A DNA stretch of 64,000 nucleotides from Salegentibacter sp. (GTDB lineage Bacteria > Bacteroidota > Bacteroidia > Flavobacteriales > Flavobacteriaceae), in assembly GCA_017795085.1 (NCBI GenBank), contig CP051246.1, forward strand, positions 2,730,514-2,794,513. The letters are read 5' to 3'. The position numbers and the translations under genes are program-made. The notes beneath the pieces were generated by a model. It searched no databases. It saw only the letters and a list, made by a program, of their open reading frames with translations, and was not told where the DNA came from. Of this stretch, positions 51,783 to 61,414 are shown piece after piece (positions within the stretch are counted from its first letter, which is position 1; the number at the start of each line of letters is the position of its first letter).

Positions 51783-54074
51783 TTATTTTCCATCTGAACT
51801 TAAAGAAAATGGCCTGGACTCTTCTGAAACACCTCTATCTATATTAGGGGTATTAACCATTTGAAATTTTAATTTTCCTCCATTAAAAATTTGATCATAA
51901 GTGAGATAATTTTTTTCAAATTCTTTTCCATTTAAAGAAGCCGATTGGATATAGACATTTTCCTTATTGTTATTGCTGGCTTCTATGATAAACTTTTCTC
52001 CATTTTCCAGGTTAATAGTCGCTTTTTCAAAAACCGGGCTTCCTAGTACATATTCGTCAGTTCCGGGAGCTACACTATAAAAACCAAGTGCACTAAGCAC
52101 ATACCAGGAAGAAGTTTGCCCCTGATCTTCATCCCCGGGATATCCATTTTCTGTATAACTATACAGGTTTTCCATCACTTCCCTGGCCTTCTGCTGGGCT
52201 TTCCATGGCTGACCGGCATAATTATAAAAGTAAATCATATGTTGAATGGGCTGATTCCCATGGGCATATTGCCCCATATCGGCCATTTGCATTTCTGTCA
52301 TCTCGTGGATTTTTCCGCCGTAAGTGCCCACATTTACTTTACTGGAAACTGTAAATACCGAATCCATTTTTGCGGTAAAACGTTCCTCCCCTCCCATTAA
52401 ATCAATCAATCCATTCGGATCCTGAAAAACAGACCATAAGTAATGCCAAGCATTTCCTTCGGTAAAAGGGCCGCCCCATTCATAAGGATCAAAATCTTCT
52501 ACCCATTCTCCGTTTTTCTTTCTTCCCCGCATAAAATCGGATTTTTCATCAAAGACATTTTTATAATTGTACATATGGCGGGAAAATAATTCTTCATAGA
52601 ATTCATTCCCACTGTCTTTTGCCAATTTATAAGCACAAAAATCATCATAAGCATACTCCAGGGTTTTTGCCGTAGCTTCCCTCACATCGGGATAAGGCAC
52701 ATAACCCAGGGTAAAATATTCTTTCCACCCTTCCCGGCCATTTGCGGGGCCCCAAGGGCCTTTATTTGTGGCTTCGTGAAAATATGCATCCAAGGCTTTT
52801 TCAGGATCAAAAGTCCTGATTCCTTTTGCCCAGGCATCGGCAAGTAATGAAATTGCATGATTCCCTACCATACTTCCTGCTTCACTTGGAAAAGACCAGG
52901 AAGGCAACCATCCACATTGATCGTAAGCATCTAGTAGTGCTGACACATAACGACCGTGCATCTTGGGTGATAGAATAGCGTTTAAAGGGAACTGCCCACG
53001 GAAAGTATCCCAAAAACCGGTATCGGTGTACATATATCCTTGATGAATTTTTCCATCATAAGGACTGTAATAATAAGGTTCTCCCTTTTCATTTATTTCG
53101 TAAAACTTCCTGGAAAATAAACTCGCTCTAAAAAAGCAGGAATAAAAAGTTTTAAACTGTTCTTCGGTGCCGCCTTCTACTGCTATTTTTCCTAATTGTT
53201 TATTCCAGGTTTCAGCAGCATTTTTCTTTGTTTTCTCCAGGTTCCTATCTTTCCCCAGTTCATTTTCCAACGTAATTTGAGCCTGCTTTTCACTAATATA
53301 AGATGACGCCACTTTAGCTTGAACTTTTACCCCCTTTTTAAATTCTAAATAGGCACCTATTCCTTCACCTTTCCGAGTAGTCTCTCCTTTCCATTTCTTT
53401 CCATTTTTATTTCCCCAGGTTCCATAGGCTTTAAAAGGTTTATCAAACTGAATTACAAAATAGTTTTTGAAATCCTCAAAACGTTGCATTCCACGACCAT
53501 TTCTAACGTATCCGGTAATTCTTCGGTTTTTCTTATCAATTTCCACTCCGCTAAGTCCGGTATAGCCATCTAGAACTAGATATGAAGATTCCCCTTTAGG
53601 AAAGTCAAACCGGAGGTGAGCTCCTCGTTCGGTAGGGGCTATTTCGGTTTTTATTCCGTTATCTAACTTTACCATATAATAATTGGGTTTGGCAATTTCG
53701 TTATCGTGGCTGAATTTAGCAGCACGCTCATCTTCCCCCAACCTCAACTCACCTGTAACCGGCATTAAAGAAAACACAGCATAATCATTAGACCAGGAGC
53801 TACACTGATGGGCCTGCTGGAAACCACGTATTTCGTCTTTAAAATATTGATATTTCCAGCCATCACCATTAACCCCGGTTTGGGGTGTCCAGGTATTCAT
53901 CCCAAAAGGCAATGCAGTAGTAGGATAAGTATTCCCACGGGTAAGTTCAAATTTAGAATTGGTACCCTGCAGGGTATTTACGTATTCTACAAGCTCCTTT
54001 GTTGGATTGCTATTTTGTGCAGAAATACTAAACGAAAATAATATAAGGCTTATAAAAAATAGGTTTTTGATCAT
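51783..54074 (-). CDS. GH92 alpha-mannosidase, third subtype
   Basis: The 763-residue exported protein (signal ending in ISAQ) is full-length GH92. Its features are VNTLQGTNSKFELTRGNTYPT, FQQAHQCSSWSNDYAVFSLMP (a changed substrate loop), YTDTGFWDTFRGQFPLNAIL, TEGNAWHYLWSVFQDPNG and GYPGDEDQGQTSSWYVLSALGFY. It shares the D-E-D base motif with the two duplicated GH92 genes but differs from both in the AHQCSSW loop, so it may act on another linkage or on sulfated mannose. It is co-transcribed with the sulfatase (51 bp downstream). Confidence 0.92.
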   Translation of the reverse strand: MIKNLFFISLILFSFSISAQNSNPTKELVEYVNTLQGTNSKFELTRGNTYPTTALPFGMNTWTPQTGVNGDGWKYQYFKDEIRGFQQAHQCSSWSNDYAVFSLMPVTGELRLGEDERAAKFSHDNEIAKPNYYMVKLDNGIKTEIAPTERGAHLRFDFPKGESSYLVLDGYTGLSGVEIDKKNRRITGYVRNGRGMQRFEDFKNYFVIQFDKPFKAYGTWGNKNGKKWKGETTRKGEGIGAYLEFKKGVKVQAKVASSYISEKQAQITLENELGKDRNLEKTKKNAAETWNKQLGKIAVEGGTEEQFKTFYSCFFRASLFSRKFYEINEKGEPYYYSPYDGKIHQGYMYTDTGFWDTFRGQFPLNAILSPKMHGRYVSALLDAYDQCGWLPSWSFPSEAGSMVGNHAISLLADAWAKGIRTFDPEKALDAYFHEATNKGPWGPANGREGWKEYFTLGYVPYPDVREATAKTLEYAYDDFCAYKLAKDSGNEFYEELFSRHMYNYKNVFDEKSDFMRGRKKNGEWVEDFDPYEWGGPFTEGNAWHYLWSVFQDPNGLIDLMGGEERFTAKMDSVFTVSSKVNVGTYGGKIHEMTEMQMADMGQYAHGNQPIQHMIYFYNYAGQPWKAQQKAREVMENLYSYTENGYPGDEDQGQTSSWYVLSALGFYSVAPGTDEYVLGSPVFEKATINLENGEKFIIEASNNNKENVYIQSASLNGKEFEKNYLTYDQIFNGGKLKFQMVNTPNIDRGVSEESRPFSLSSDGK

Positions 54075-54094
54075 TTTTGATAGCTATAAATAAT

Positions 54095-54274
54095 TTAATT
54101 AATAGGAATTCTTTTTACTCCGGAATCTGTTTCCATTGTAGTTAACAGAAAAAATATCACAAAAAAGAGGATTAAAAATATGAGGGAACTAATCCATAAT
54201 CTTTTATTTTTTAATACAAGACCGGTTACGATTAATCCAGCCAACACTATAGGTATTAAAATCAGGAATATCAT
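54095..54274 (-). CDS. Small two-helix membrane protein
   Basis: A 59-residue frame from the ATG at 54274 to the TAA at 54095-54097 reads MIFLILIPIVLAGLIVTGLV, then LKNKRLWISS, then LIFLILFFVIFFLLTTMETD and ends SGVKRIPIN. It forms two transmembrane helices joined by a short basic loop. It fills the 221-bp gap between the TIM-barrel-like gene and the GH92 gene, starting 21 bp after the former and ending 20 bp before the latter, so it is probably translated from the same transcript. I do not recognise a family. Confidence 0.6.
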   Translation of the reverse strand: MIFLILIPIVLAGLIVTGLVLKNKRLWISSLIFLILFFVIFFLLTTMETDSGVKRIPIN

Positions 54275-54295
54275 AATTATTGATTCTAGGTAATT

Positions 54296-56530
54296 TTACC
54301 AGAAAATATTAACCTTCACCCCATCCGGTTCATTTTTAAATTTAAGGTATTGTGTAGAAGAAGTTTCATCCCAATCTGATTCTATTTGATTTACTTCGTT
54401 CCCTTCGGAATTTACCAATTGAATATTTTCAGGTTTTTCAGGTAGTAAAATGCGCATACTGTTGGTGGTGTTTTTAGGACTTTTACAGATAAAACTGTAA
54501 TTACCATCTTCTTTTTCTTCTTCAGAAACCCGAGAAGCTGATACCAGCACAGCAGGCTCTGAATTATTTTCTACATTTTCAACATTATACAGCAAAGCCT
54601 GCTCCCCGGGTTGAACTGTTTTTTTAGATAAAACCGGTAATTCTGGATCAAAAAGGTCTATATATGTGCCTTCAAGTTCAAAATTATCGTTACTGATGCT
54701 TTCATCCATTACTGCAACAATTTCATAATTTCCCCGTTTTAGATGAAGGTTATTCTTAAGCTCCAAATTTCCTGCGGAAGCATCTTTCTCATAAGCATTT
54801 TTAACTAACTTAAGGTAAGCGGCATCAGAGTTTGCTTCCAATACAAATTCCTTAGGGTTTTGTTTTATAAAGCGCACAACACCATTGCCTACTTCATACC
54901 TGTTTTTCTCATCACTCTTTTCAATTTCCAATTCCTCTAATAAATGATTTAATGGTTTTTCAAAATTGTGATCGCCGGTATTCCACCATTCCCTAACCTC
55001 CTGATAAGGATCATTATCACGCCCGGAATAAATCAACACACCACCGCTTTTCACCCATTCTGAAATTTTCTTATGTACTTCGGGAGCTTCGGGTTTCATA
55101 TTAGAATAGCTCATAACGAGTACTTTTATATTTTTTAAAGTAGCCTCATAAGTTAAATTTTCCATATGTACAGTTTCTACAGGAATACCTCGCTTTAATA
55201 ATGGAAGGGTTTGCCCATAAAAATTTGAAAATTTGGGGTCTTCAAATCCATCGTGGGTAGGAAAGCGCTGAAACATTAATGAATTTCCCATCAAGACCCC
55301 AATTCCCTGACTGCCATTCACCTGATTTTTAGATTCCGGCATTTTATTTAATGAATTAATCATTACCTGCATTTGAGTTGCATAATCTTCGGGGATTAAA
55401 ACTTTTTCATCACTCCCTTTTACACTGTAAGGTCTGGTATATATTCTTTCGGGCCAGGGCATAACTTCATAATTGGCCACCATTGGATATAAAAGTTTGG
55501 CAGCGAAGGTTGCCTGGTAATTTTTTTTATAATCGTCCCAACTTTTTTTGCGGTCTTCAATGGGATCTGTTAGGAAAAACATTTTACGCTTAGTAGGTGC
55601 TGTCATAGAAACCATAGAACCATATTCCAGGAAGGCATTTTCAAAAGTTCTTTCCTTCTCCTCTCCATTAAAATAAGTAGGCTCCCTGGAAGTTCCTGTC
55701 CAAACCTGCGCAATATACCCGTCGATCCCGGGAAGGGAAGCCAAACTTGCTTCGGGACTTACAATATGCCAGGATGAATAATTAACTAGAGAATGGGTTG
55801 GCACATAAACTTTCACGTCCATACCTTTTTCTTTCCCATATTCTTTGGCATACGATGAAACTTTATCTAAAGCATTATAATACAAATGATATTTAAGCTT
55901 ATTAGCCAGCCATGTATTTTCTGCAGACTCGTGTTGCGGTTTCCATTCTTCTTCATAATATTCCTTCCACGCTTCCTTAAAAGCACTACTATAACCCGAC
56001 CTTGACCAAAATTCGGGTTCTTCAAGATATATGGAAGATATCCCTGCATCGATAACCCTTTCGATTACTTCTTCTTTTATATATTCAATAAAAGATTCGG
56101 TAGGAACTATGTATGGAACATTATGACCATGCCAGATAGTATCTCCATTTTTTTGCACCTGCCCTTCTCCCAGGTGATTTTTCCCATCCCATTCCCCTAA
56201 AAAATAATCCTGATAAGACCCCCAGGCAATCCCCGTCATAAAATGAGTATTATATCCCCTTTCACGCCAGGATTCTACCCGATCTTCAAAAGTTATTTCC
56301 TGTTCCCCATCCGAGGGGTTTCCATTTACACCATATACAATAGCAACATCGGCTCTAATATCAATTTCAGGCTTCCATGGGCTACTGGTTTGAAATGCAG
56401 TTTTTTCCTGTAAAGTATCTATTTTTTTTTCTTCAGAGATGTTTTTTATCTCATTCTCTTCGCCACAGCTATAAAGACCTATTGCAAAAATTGAAGCAAT
56501 AATTATTTTTAAACTTTTTAGATCATTCAT
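54296..56530 (-). CDS. Unassigned lipoprotein, TIM-barrel-like with GATase-like domain
   Basis: A 744-residue lipoprotein (Cys22 in YSCGEEN) that I cannot assign to a known glycosidase family. Residues about 60-400 look like a TIM barrel: DVAIVYGVNG, RGYNTHFMTGIAWGSYQDYF, GISSIYLEEPEFWSRSGYS (Glu170, Glu171 and Glu173 are candidate catalytic acids) and DVKVYVPTHSLVNYSSWHIV. Residues about 410-540 resemble a GATase-like or GH42-type trimerisation domain (IKVLVMSYSNMKPEAPEVHK, SGGVLIYSGRDNDPY). The rest is beta-rich. As the first gene of the operon with GH92 and a sulfatase, and with a LacI-type operator upstream, it is probably a carbohydrate-active enzyme of a new type. Confidence 0.6.
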   Translation of the reverse strand: MNDLKSLKIIIASIFAIGLYSCGEENEIKNISEEKKIDTLQEKTAFQTSSPWKPEIDIRADVAIVYGVNGNPSDGEQEITFEDRVESWRERGYNTHFMTGIAWGSYQDYFLGEWDGKNHLGEGQVQKNGDTIWHGHNVPYIVPTESFIEYIKEEVIERVIDAGISSIYLEEPEFWSRSGYSSAFKEAWKEYYEEEWKPQHESAENTWLANKLKYHLYYNALDKVSSYAKEYGKEKGMDVKVYVPTHSLVNYSSWHIVSPEASLASLPGIDGYIAQVWTGTSREPTYFNGEEKERTFENAFLEYGSMVSMTAPTKRKMFFLTDPIEDRKKSWDDYKKNYQATFAAKLLYPMVANYEVMPWPERIYTRPYSVKGSDEKVLIPEDYATQMQVMINSLNKMPESKNQVNGSQGIGVLMGNSLMFQRFPTHDGFEDPKFSNFYGQTLPLLKRGIPVETVHMENLTYEATLKNIKVLVMSYSNMKPEAPEVHKKISEWVKSGGVLIYSGRDNDPYQEVREWWNTGDHNFEKPLNHLLEELEIEKSDEKNRYEVGNGVVRFIKQNPKEFVLEANSDAAYLKLVKNAYEKDASAGNLELKNNLHLKRGNYEIVAVMDESISNDNFELEGTYIDLFDPELPVLSKKTVQPGEQALLYNVENVENNSEPAVLVSASRVSEEEKEDGNYSFICKSPKNTTNSMRILLPEKPENIQLVNSEGNEVNQIESDWDETSSTQYLKFKNEPDGVKVNIFW

Positions 56531-56748
56531 TTTCGGATTTTTTATTTTATGTTATTCAGCCAGAAGGCATACTTGCAAAATACTTAAGTTACACCAAGCC
56601 ATATTCACCATTCTCCCTTAACTATAATTCGTATTGATGGATAAGGTAACGAGCAAAATGGCTTCTCTTCTGTTCACTAAAACCCTCTTCAAAGCCTACC
56701 TTCAATACCTTTACAATATCATGTATTTTTAGAGGTTAAGAATATGCA

Positions 56749-56774
56749 TATATACTAAAACGTTTTAGTATATA
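56749..56774 (-). promoter_or_regulatory. 26-bp perfect palindrome, LacI-type operator
   Basis: A perfect 26-bp palindrome is centred on CG at 56761-56762. Its core is ACTAAAACGTTTTAGT, flanked by TATAT on the left and ATATA on the right. It is the best conserved operator in the window and lies 219 bp upstream of the TIM-barrel-like gene. Confidence 0.8.
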
Positions 56775-57654
56775 AAAATTTTAAGCAAAAAAAATACATT
56801 TAGTATCCGATTGAATAAATATTTTGATTTACTGGTTTGTAAAGCTACATAAAGGTAGCTTTACTCTAAATAATTGACAGCAAGCTCTATCCGGAGCTTT
56901 GATAATCAACAGAAACATAGGATACCTTCCGGATCTTTATACGTCGCATTCTCAGACATGTCTATGTAAGTAAAATAATGACTCTATTTACCATCACCTA
57001 CTAAAATAAAAGAGGACTATCTCTTCATAGTAATTACTTTAAATTCAGAAAAACAAAAGTTTATAATTCATATCTACAACTTATTAGTGTCCCATTAGAA
57101 TTCGAATGTCTTAAAAAATTGACAAAATTCCGGAAGAGAAAAGAAGGTATCAAAACGCATATGTTTGATATAAAAACACACCTAATTATCAAAATCTTTT
57201 TTATAATACAGCCTAAAAGCGATTTCATAATAATCCTCCTTAATTATTTGAAATCTTCAATTCATTGAGAAATATTATTTATAAAGAAGCAAGATCTTCA
57301 GTTAGTTATAATTTAGTCTTTTCTCTTTTTCCATGCAACCAAGCAACCTGGTTTATTTAACCGGACAATAGCGATTGAAAACATAGAAATATAGCATAAT
57401 ATTTAGTTGTTTTATACATAGATGATTAAAAAAATGATCAAAAAATTTTGTCAATAGAGAAAAAAGTGTAAAATTTACGCTCATAAATTAAGTTAATATT
57501 CACTTAATATTAAAAAAATAAAATAATTTTTTGATTTATTTTTAATACATACAATCTGATTGTGCCTTATAAGATTTTTTTCAAAGGATTTTTTAATTAA
57601 TAAAAGTAATTAATACAATAAAGTGGGGTATAACACATTCTTTTATCAACAATA

Positions 57655-57670
57655 ACTAAAACGTTTTATC
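57655..57670 (+). promoter_or_regulatory. LacI-type operator, distal, SusC/STN operon
   Basis: ACTAAAACGTTTTATC matches the core at 56754-56769 except for the last two bases. It lies 284 bp upstream of the SusC start and 23 bp (about two helical turns) from the next copy. Confidence 0.7.
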
Positions 57671-57677
57671 TATTTTA

Positions 57678-57693
57678 ACTATAACGTTTTAGC
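57678..57693 (+). promoter_or_regulatory. LacI-type operator, proximal, SusC/STN operon
   Basis: ACTATAACGTTTTAGC has the ACGT centre and mostly matching arms. Its centre lies 23 bp from that of the neighbouring copy, so two dimers could bind on the same face of the helix. Confidence 0.65.
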
Positions 57694-57953
57694 TTTTAAA
57701 TTATCAAAAATAAGTTAATAAAATATATGGAAGGATACTTACCTCCTAACAGTTAAAATCATCTATTGGTTTAAAAAATCAGAGTCTAAAATTAAAATAT
57801 CGAATAAAAATTCAGGAATAATTAATAACTACAAAATCAGAAATAATGATAACATAAAAAAGAGAACGAAGTTAAACATTGGCAATGCACCAACTTCGTC
57901 TCTCTCAAGTATAAATATTAGAAAATAATGACTAACAAATACCTAGCAAATTT

Positions 57954-60900
57954 ATGAAAAATAAATTACCCAATTCACGTTTCCTGTACCGGAAACTGCT
58001 GCTATTACTTACGAAAATATTAATCCTTTTACTTTGCACTACTGTGTTCGGGTTTTCAGCAAAAACATCTTTTTCTCAAGAAAAAATAGTCATATCACAA
58101 GATCATATGGCTAGTATTAACGATGTTTTTCATATGATTAGAACACAGACGGATTACAGATTAATTTATTCAAAAAATCTCTTCACAGATTCTCCTGAAA
58201 TTTTATTGGAAAAAGGAGAGTTAAATATTGATAATTTACTAAAACGTATTAGTAAAAAAGCCAATGTGCATATAGCTAAAAATACAGACCATACTATTAC
58301 TATAAAAAGTAAGAGTGAAACTTCAGATGCCGGGCTAGCGTCAACACCAAAATCACAACAGTTAGAAATAAAAGGGAATGTATCTATTGCCGGAGACAAT
58401 GGCCCTCTACCTGGTGCGAATATTGTGGAAAAAGGAACGGACAATGGTGTTATGACTGATATTGATGGTAACTTCTCAATAGAAGTTGCAAACGAAGATG
58501 CCATACTTGTAATTTCCTTTATCGGCTATACTACACAAGAAGTTCCGGTAAAGGGTGAAACAGAACTTGAAATTGTTCTGGAAGAAGATGCAGATAGTTT
58601 AGATGAAGTGGTTGTTGTGGGTTTTGGTGAGCAGAAAAAAATATCCCTAACCGGTGCGGTGTCTACTGTAGATGTAGAAGATATGAAAACAAATCCAACC
58701 TCAAGTGTGTCAAACGCCCTCGCGGGAAATATTCCGGGAGTCATGGGCATGATGCAATCGGGCCAACCAGGAAAGAACATTTCTGAATTTTGGATTCGCG
58801 GAATATCTACTTTCGGGGGAGGTAGCAGTCCCCTGGTTTTGGTAGATAACATCGAGCGTGATTTAAATGAGATAAATATTGAAGATATAAAGTCAATTTC
58901 TGTATTAAAAGATGCTGCGGAAACGGCCATGTATGGTTCTAAAGGGGCAAATGGTGTGATACTGATCACCACTAAAAGAGGGAAAGATGGTAAAATACAA
59001 ATTAATTTCAAAGATGAATTTATTTACAATACCCGAACGATTACACCTGACTTTGTAGATGGTACAACCTATGCTAACCTTTTAAATGAATCGCGAATTA
59101 CCCGTAACAGAGCTCCAATTTATCAGCCGGAAGAATTGGAAATTCTACGTTTAGGCCTGGATCCCGATTTATATCCGAATGTAGATTGGAAAGAACGACT
59201 ATTAAGAGATGGGGCCATGACCTATCGCGCTAATTTAAATATGACTGGTGGTGGGCCAACTTCCCGGTATTTTATCTCGGGCAGTTATATAGATGAAGGC
59301 GGTATGTATGAAATCGATGAATCGCTAAAAGACGATTATAATACCAATGCAAATTATAAACGTTGGAACTACCGTCTCAATGCAGATTTTAATGTCACCG
59401 AAACAACAGTGGCAAAAGTTGGTGTTGCAGGTTCTCTTAGTAAACGAAACAGCCCGGGACTTGGCGATGGTGATTTTTGGGGTTCCCTATTTGGCTATTC
59501 CCCCATTCGTACACCTGTCCTCTATTCCAATGGCTATGTGCCGTCAATCGGAACGGGAAATAAGACCAATCCCTGGGTAATGGCTACCCAAACCGGGTTT
59601 AATGAGAATTGGGTAAATAATTTACAAACCAACGTTACTATTGAACAGGATTTTAACTTTATTACAGAAGGTCTCCGTATGAGGGGAATAGTGGGTTATG
59701 ACATCAGGAATACTAACAACATACAACGCCGTAAATGGCCGGAGCAATGGCGAGCTGCCCGTGCCCGTGATGCAAACGGAGATTTGGTGTTTACACAGGT
59801 TTCTGACCCAAGTGAGATGAATCAGTCCAGTAATTCAACAGGTAATAGACGCGAATTTTATGATTTGATGCTTAATTATGACCGTAGTTTCGGCGATCAT
59901 AATGTTGGCGGGGCAGTACGATTAACCCGTGATGCTTTTGTACAGACCGTTGATCTTGGTAATGATATCAAAAATGGTATCTCCAGACGGAATCAGGCCC
60001 TGGCCGGACGGCTGCTTTATAACTGGAAAAATCGATATTTTGTCAACTTCAATTTCGGTTATACCGGCTCAGAGAACTTTGCTCCCGGAGAGCAGTATGG
60101 TTTCTTTCCTGCTATCTCATTTGCCTACAATTTAGCCGGAGAAAAATTTATGAAAGATCACGTAAACTGGCTGAATCTATTTAAAATTAGATATTCATAC
60201 GGTAAAGCAGGAAACGATCAGTTAATGGGAGGACAGCGTTTCCCTTATTTATACACCATTTCAGAAATTTTTAATTATGATGATGATGGTAACATCATTG
60301 GACCCGCTGGTGGTTATCAGTGGGCAGACAATGGCACTGATAGGTATTATGGTGGAATGAGGTATTCGCAAGTAGCCTCGCGCTATGTAACCTGGGAAGT
60401 TGCAACAAAACAAAACCTGGGTTTTGATATAGAAACCAGCGGCATTACGGCAAATTTAGATTTCTTTAGTGAGAAACGTACAGGTATTTATATGGCAAGG
60501 AATTATTTACCTGCTATGGTGGGATTAGAAAGTACGCCCAACGCTAACGTAGGAATCGTAAAATCGAGAGGTTTCGATGGACGCTTCCAATACAGGAAAC
60601 AACTTGGTGAATTAACCTTAACTGCCAGAAGTAATATTACCTATAGCAAAAATGAAATCTTAGAAAGAGATGAAGAAAATAATGTCTATCCCTATCAAAA
60701 TCAAGAAGGTTTTCGCATAGATCAGTCCAGAGGATTGGTAGCTTTAGGCCTGTTTAAAGATTATGATGATATTCGAAACAGTCCTACACAAACGTTCGGA
60801 ACTTACCAACCTGGCGATATTAAATATAAAGATGTCAATGGTGATGGAGTTATTAACGATGGTGACCGTGTCGCGATAGGGGCAACCAGACGCCCCAACT

Positions 60901-61403
60901 TAATCTATGGATTAGGGGCTTCAGCTAATTGGCGCGGATTTAACCTTGGGGTCCATTTTCAAGGAGCTGGTAAATCCACTTTTTCCACGTATGGGAAAAC
61001 CGTACATGCCTTTAGCGAAGGTGAATGGGGGCAAGTTATGGAAGGTGTTATGGGAGATAATCGGTGGATTGAGGCCGGTATTTCGGGAGATCCATCCACA
61101 GAAGATCCTAATGCTTCCTATCCACGCTTAAGTTATGGAGAAAACCCAAACAACTTCAGGGAGTCAACCTTCTGGCTCAGAGATGGTAGATATCTCCGTC
61201 TTAAAACGTTAGATATTGGCTATAGTCTACCCAAAAGCCTAACCAACCGAGTGAGAGCAGAAAATATTCGATTGTACGTGGTAGGAACCAATTTATTCAC
61301 CTGGTCAAAATTTAAACTTTGGGACCCAGAATTGGCTACCCCTCGAGGAGAAGATTACCCTCCTGCCAAATCCATTACAATGGGAATTAGTGTTAATCTG
61401 TAA
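57954..61403 (+). CDS. SusC-like TonB-dependent transporter with STN domain
   Basis: The 1149-residue outer-membrane protein has a signal peptide (ending in TSFSQ) and an N-terminal STN domain (about residues 46-112, including DVFHMIRTQTDYRLIYSKNLF). A carboxypeptidase-regulatory-like domain follows (GPLPGANIVEKGTDNGVMTD), then the TonB-box-like DEVVVVGFGEQ, a plug and a long barrel ending in KSITMGISVNL. STN domains contact FecR-type anti-sigma factors and so allow the transporter to signal. No sigma/FecR pair is in the window. It is the first gene of a divergent operon with SusD and a DUF4973-like lipoprotein; two LacI-type palindromes lie upstream. Confidence 0.93.
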   Translation: MKNKLPNSRFLYRKLLLLLTKILILLLCTTVFGFSAKTSFSQEKIVISQDHMASINDVFHMIRTQTDYRLIYSKNLFTDSPEILLEKGELNIDNLLKRISKKANVHIAKNTDHTITIKSKSETSDAGLASTPKSQQLEIKGNVSIAGDNGPLPGANIVEKGTDNGVMTDIDGNFSIEVANEDAILVISFIGYTTQEVPVKGETELEIVLEEDADSLDEVVVVGFGEQKKISLTGAVSTVDVEDMKTNPTSSVSNALAGNIPGVMGMMQSGQPGKNISEFWIRGISTFGGGSSPLVLVDNIERDLNEINIEDIKSISVLKDAAETAMYGSKGANGVILITTKRGKDGKIQINFKDEFIYNTRTITPDFVDGTTYANLLNESRITRNRAPIYQPEELEILRLGLDPDLYPNVDWKERLLRDGAMTYRANLNMTGGGPTSRYFISGSYIDEGGMYEIDESLKDDYNTNANYKRWNYRLNADFNVTETTVAKVGVAGSLSKRNSPGLGDGDFWGSLFGYSPIRTPVLYSNGYVPSIGTGNKTNPWVMATQTGFNENWVNNLQTNVTIEQDFNFITEGLRMRGIVGYDIRNTNNIQRRKWPEQWRAARARDANGDLVFTQVSDPSEMNQSSNSTGNRREFYDLMLNYDRSFGDHNVGGAVRLTRDAFVQTVDLGNDIKNGISRRNQALAGRLLYNWKNRYFVNFNFGYTGSENFAPGEQYGFFPAISFAYNLAGEKFMKDHVNWLNLFKIRYSYGKAGNDQLMGGQRFPYLYTISEIFNYDDDGNIIGPAGGYQWADNGTDRYYGGMRYSQVASRYVTWEVATKQNLGFDIETSGITANLDFFSEKRTGIYMARNYLPAMVGLESTPNANVGIVKSRGFDGRFQYRKQLGELTLTARSNITYSKNEILERDEENNVYPYQNQEGFRIDQSRGLVALGLFKDYDDIRNSPTQTFGTYQPGDIKYKDVNGDGVINDGDRVAIGATRRPNLIYGLGASANWRGFNLGVHFQGAGKSTFSTYGKTVHAFSEGEWGQVMEGVMGDNRWIEAGISGDPSTEDPNASYPRLSYGENPNNFRESTFWLRDGRYLRLKTLDIGYSLPKSLTNRVRAENIRLYVVGTNLFTWSKFKLWDPELATPRGEDYPPAKSITMGISVNL

Positions 61404-61414
61404 ACTAAAAAACG

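Larger units (their letters stand above)
56531..57953. other. Long divergent regulatory region
   Basis: A 1.4-kb AT-rich gap separates the minus-strand TIM-barrel/GH92/sulfatase operon from the plus-strand SusC operon. It holds three LacI-type palindromes (listed separately). No gene longer than about 20 codons with a sensible start was found. The length is unusual for a divergent promoter and could hide a small RNA, but no hairpin with a T run was convincing. Confidence 0.5.

Noticed and set aside
58526..59011. Minus-strand open frame of 161 codons
   Set aside because: It is antisense to the plug region of the SusC/STN gene and has no protein-like features.
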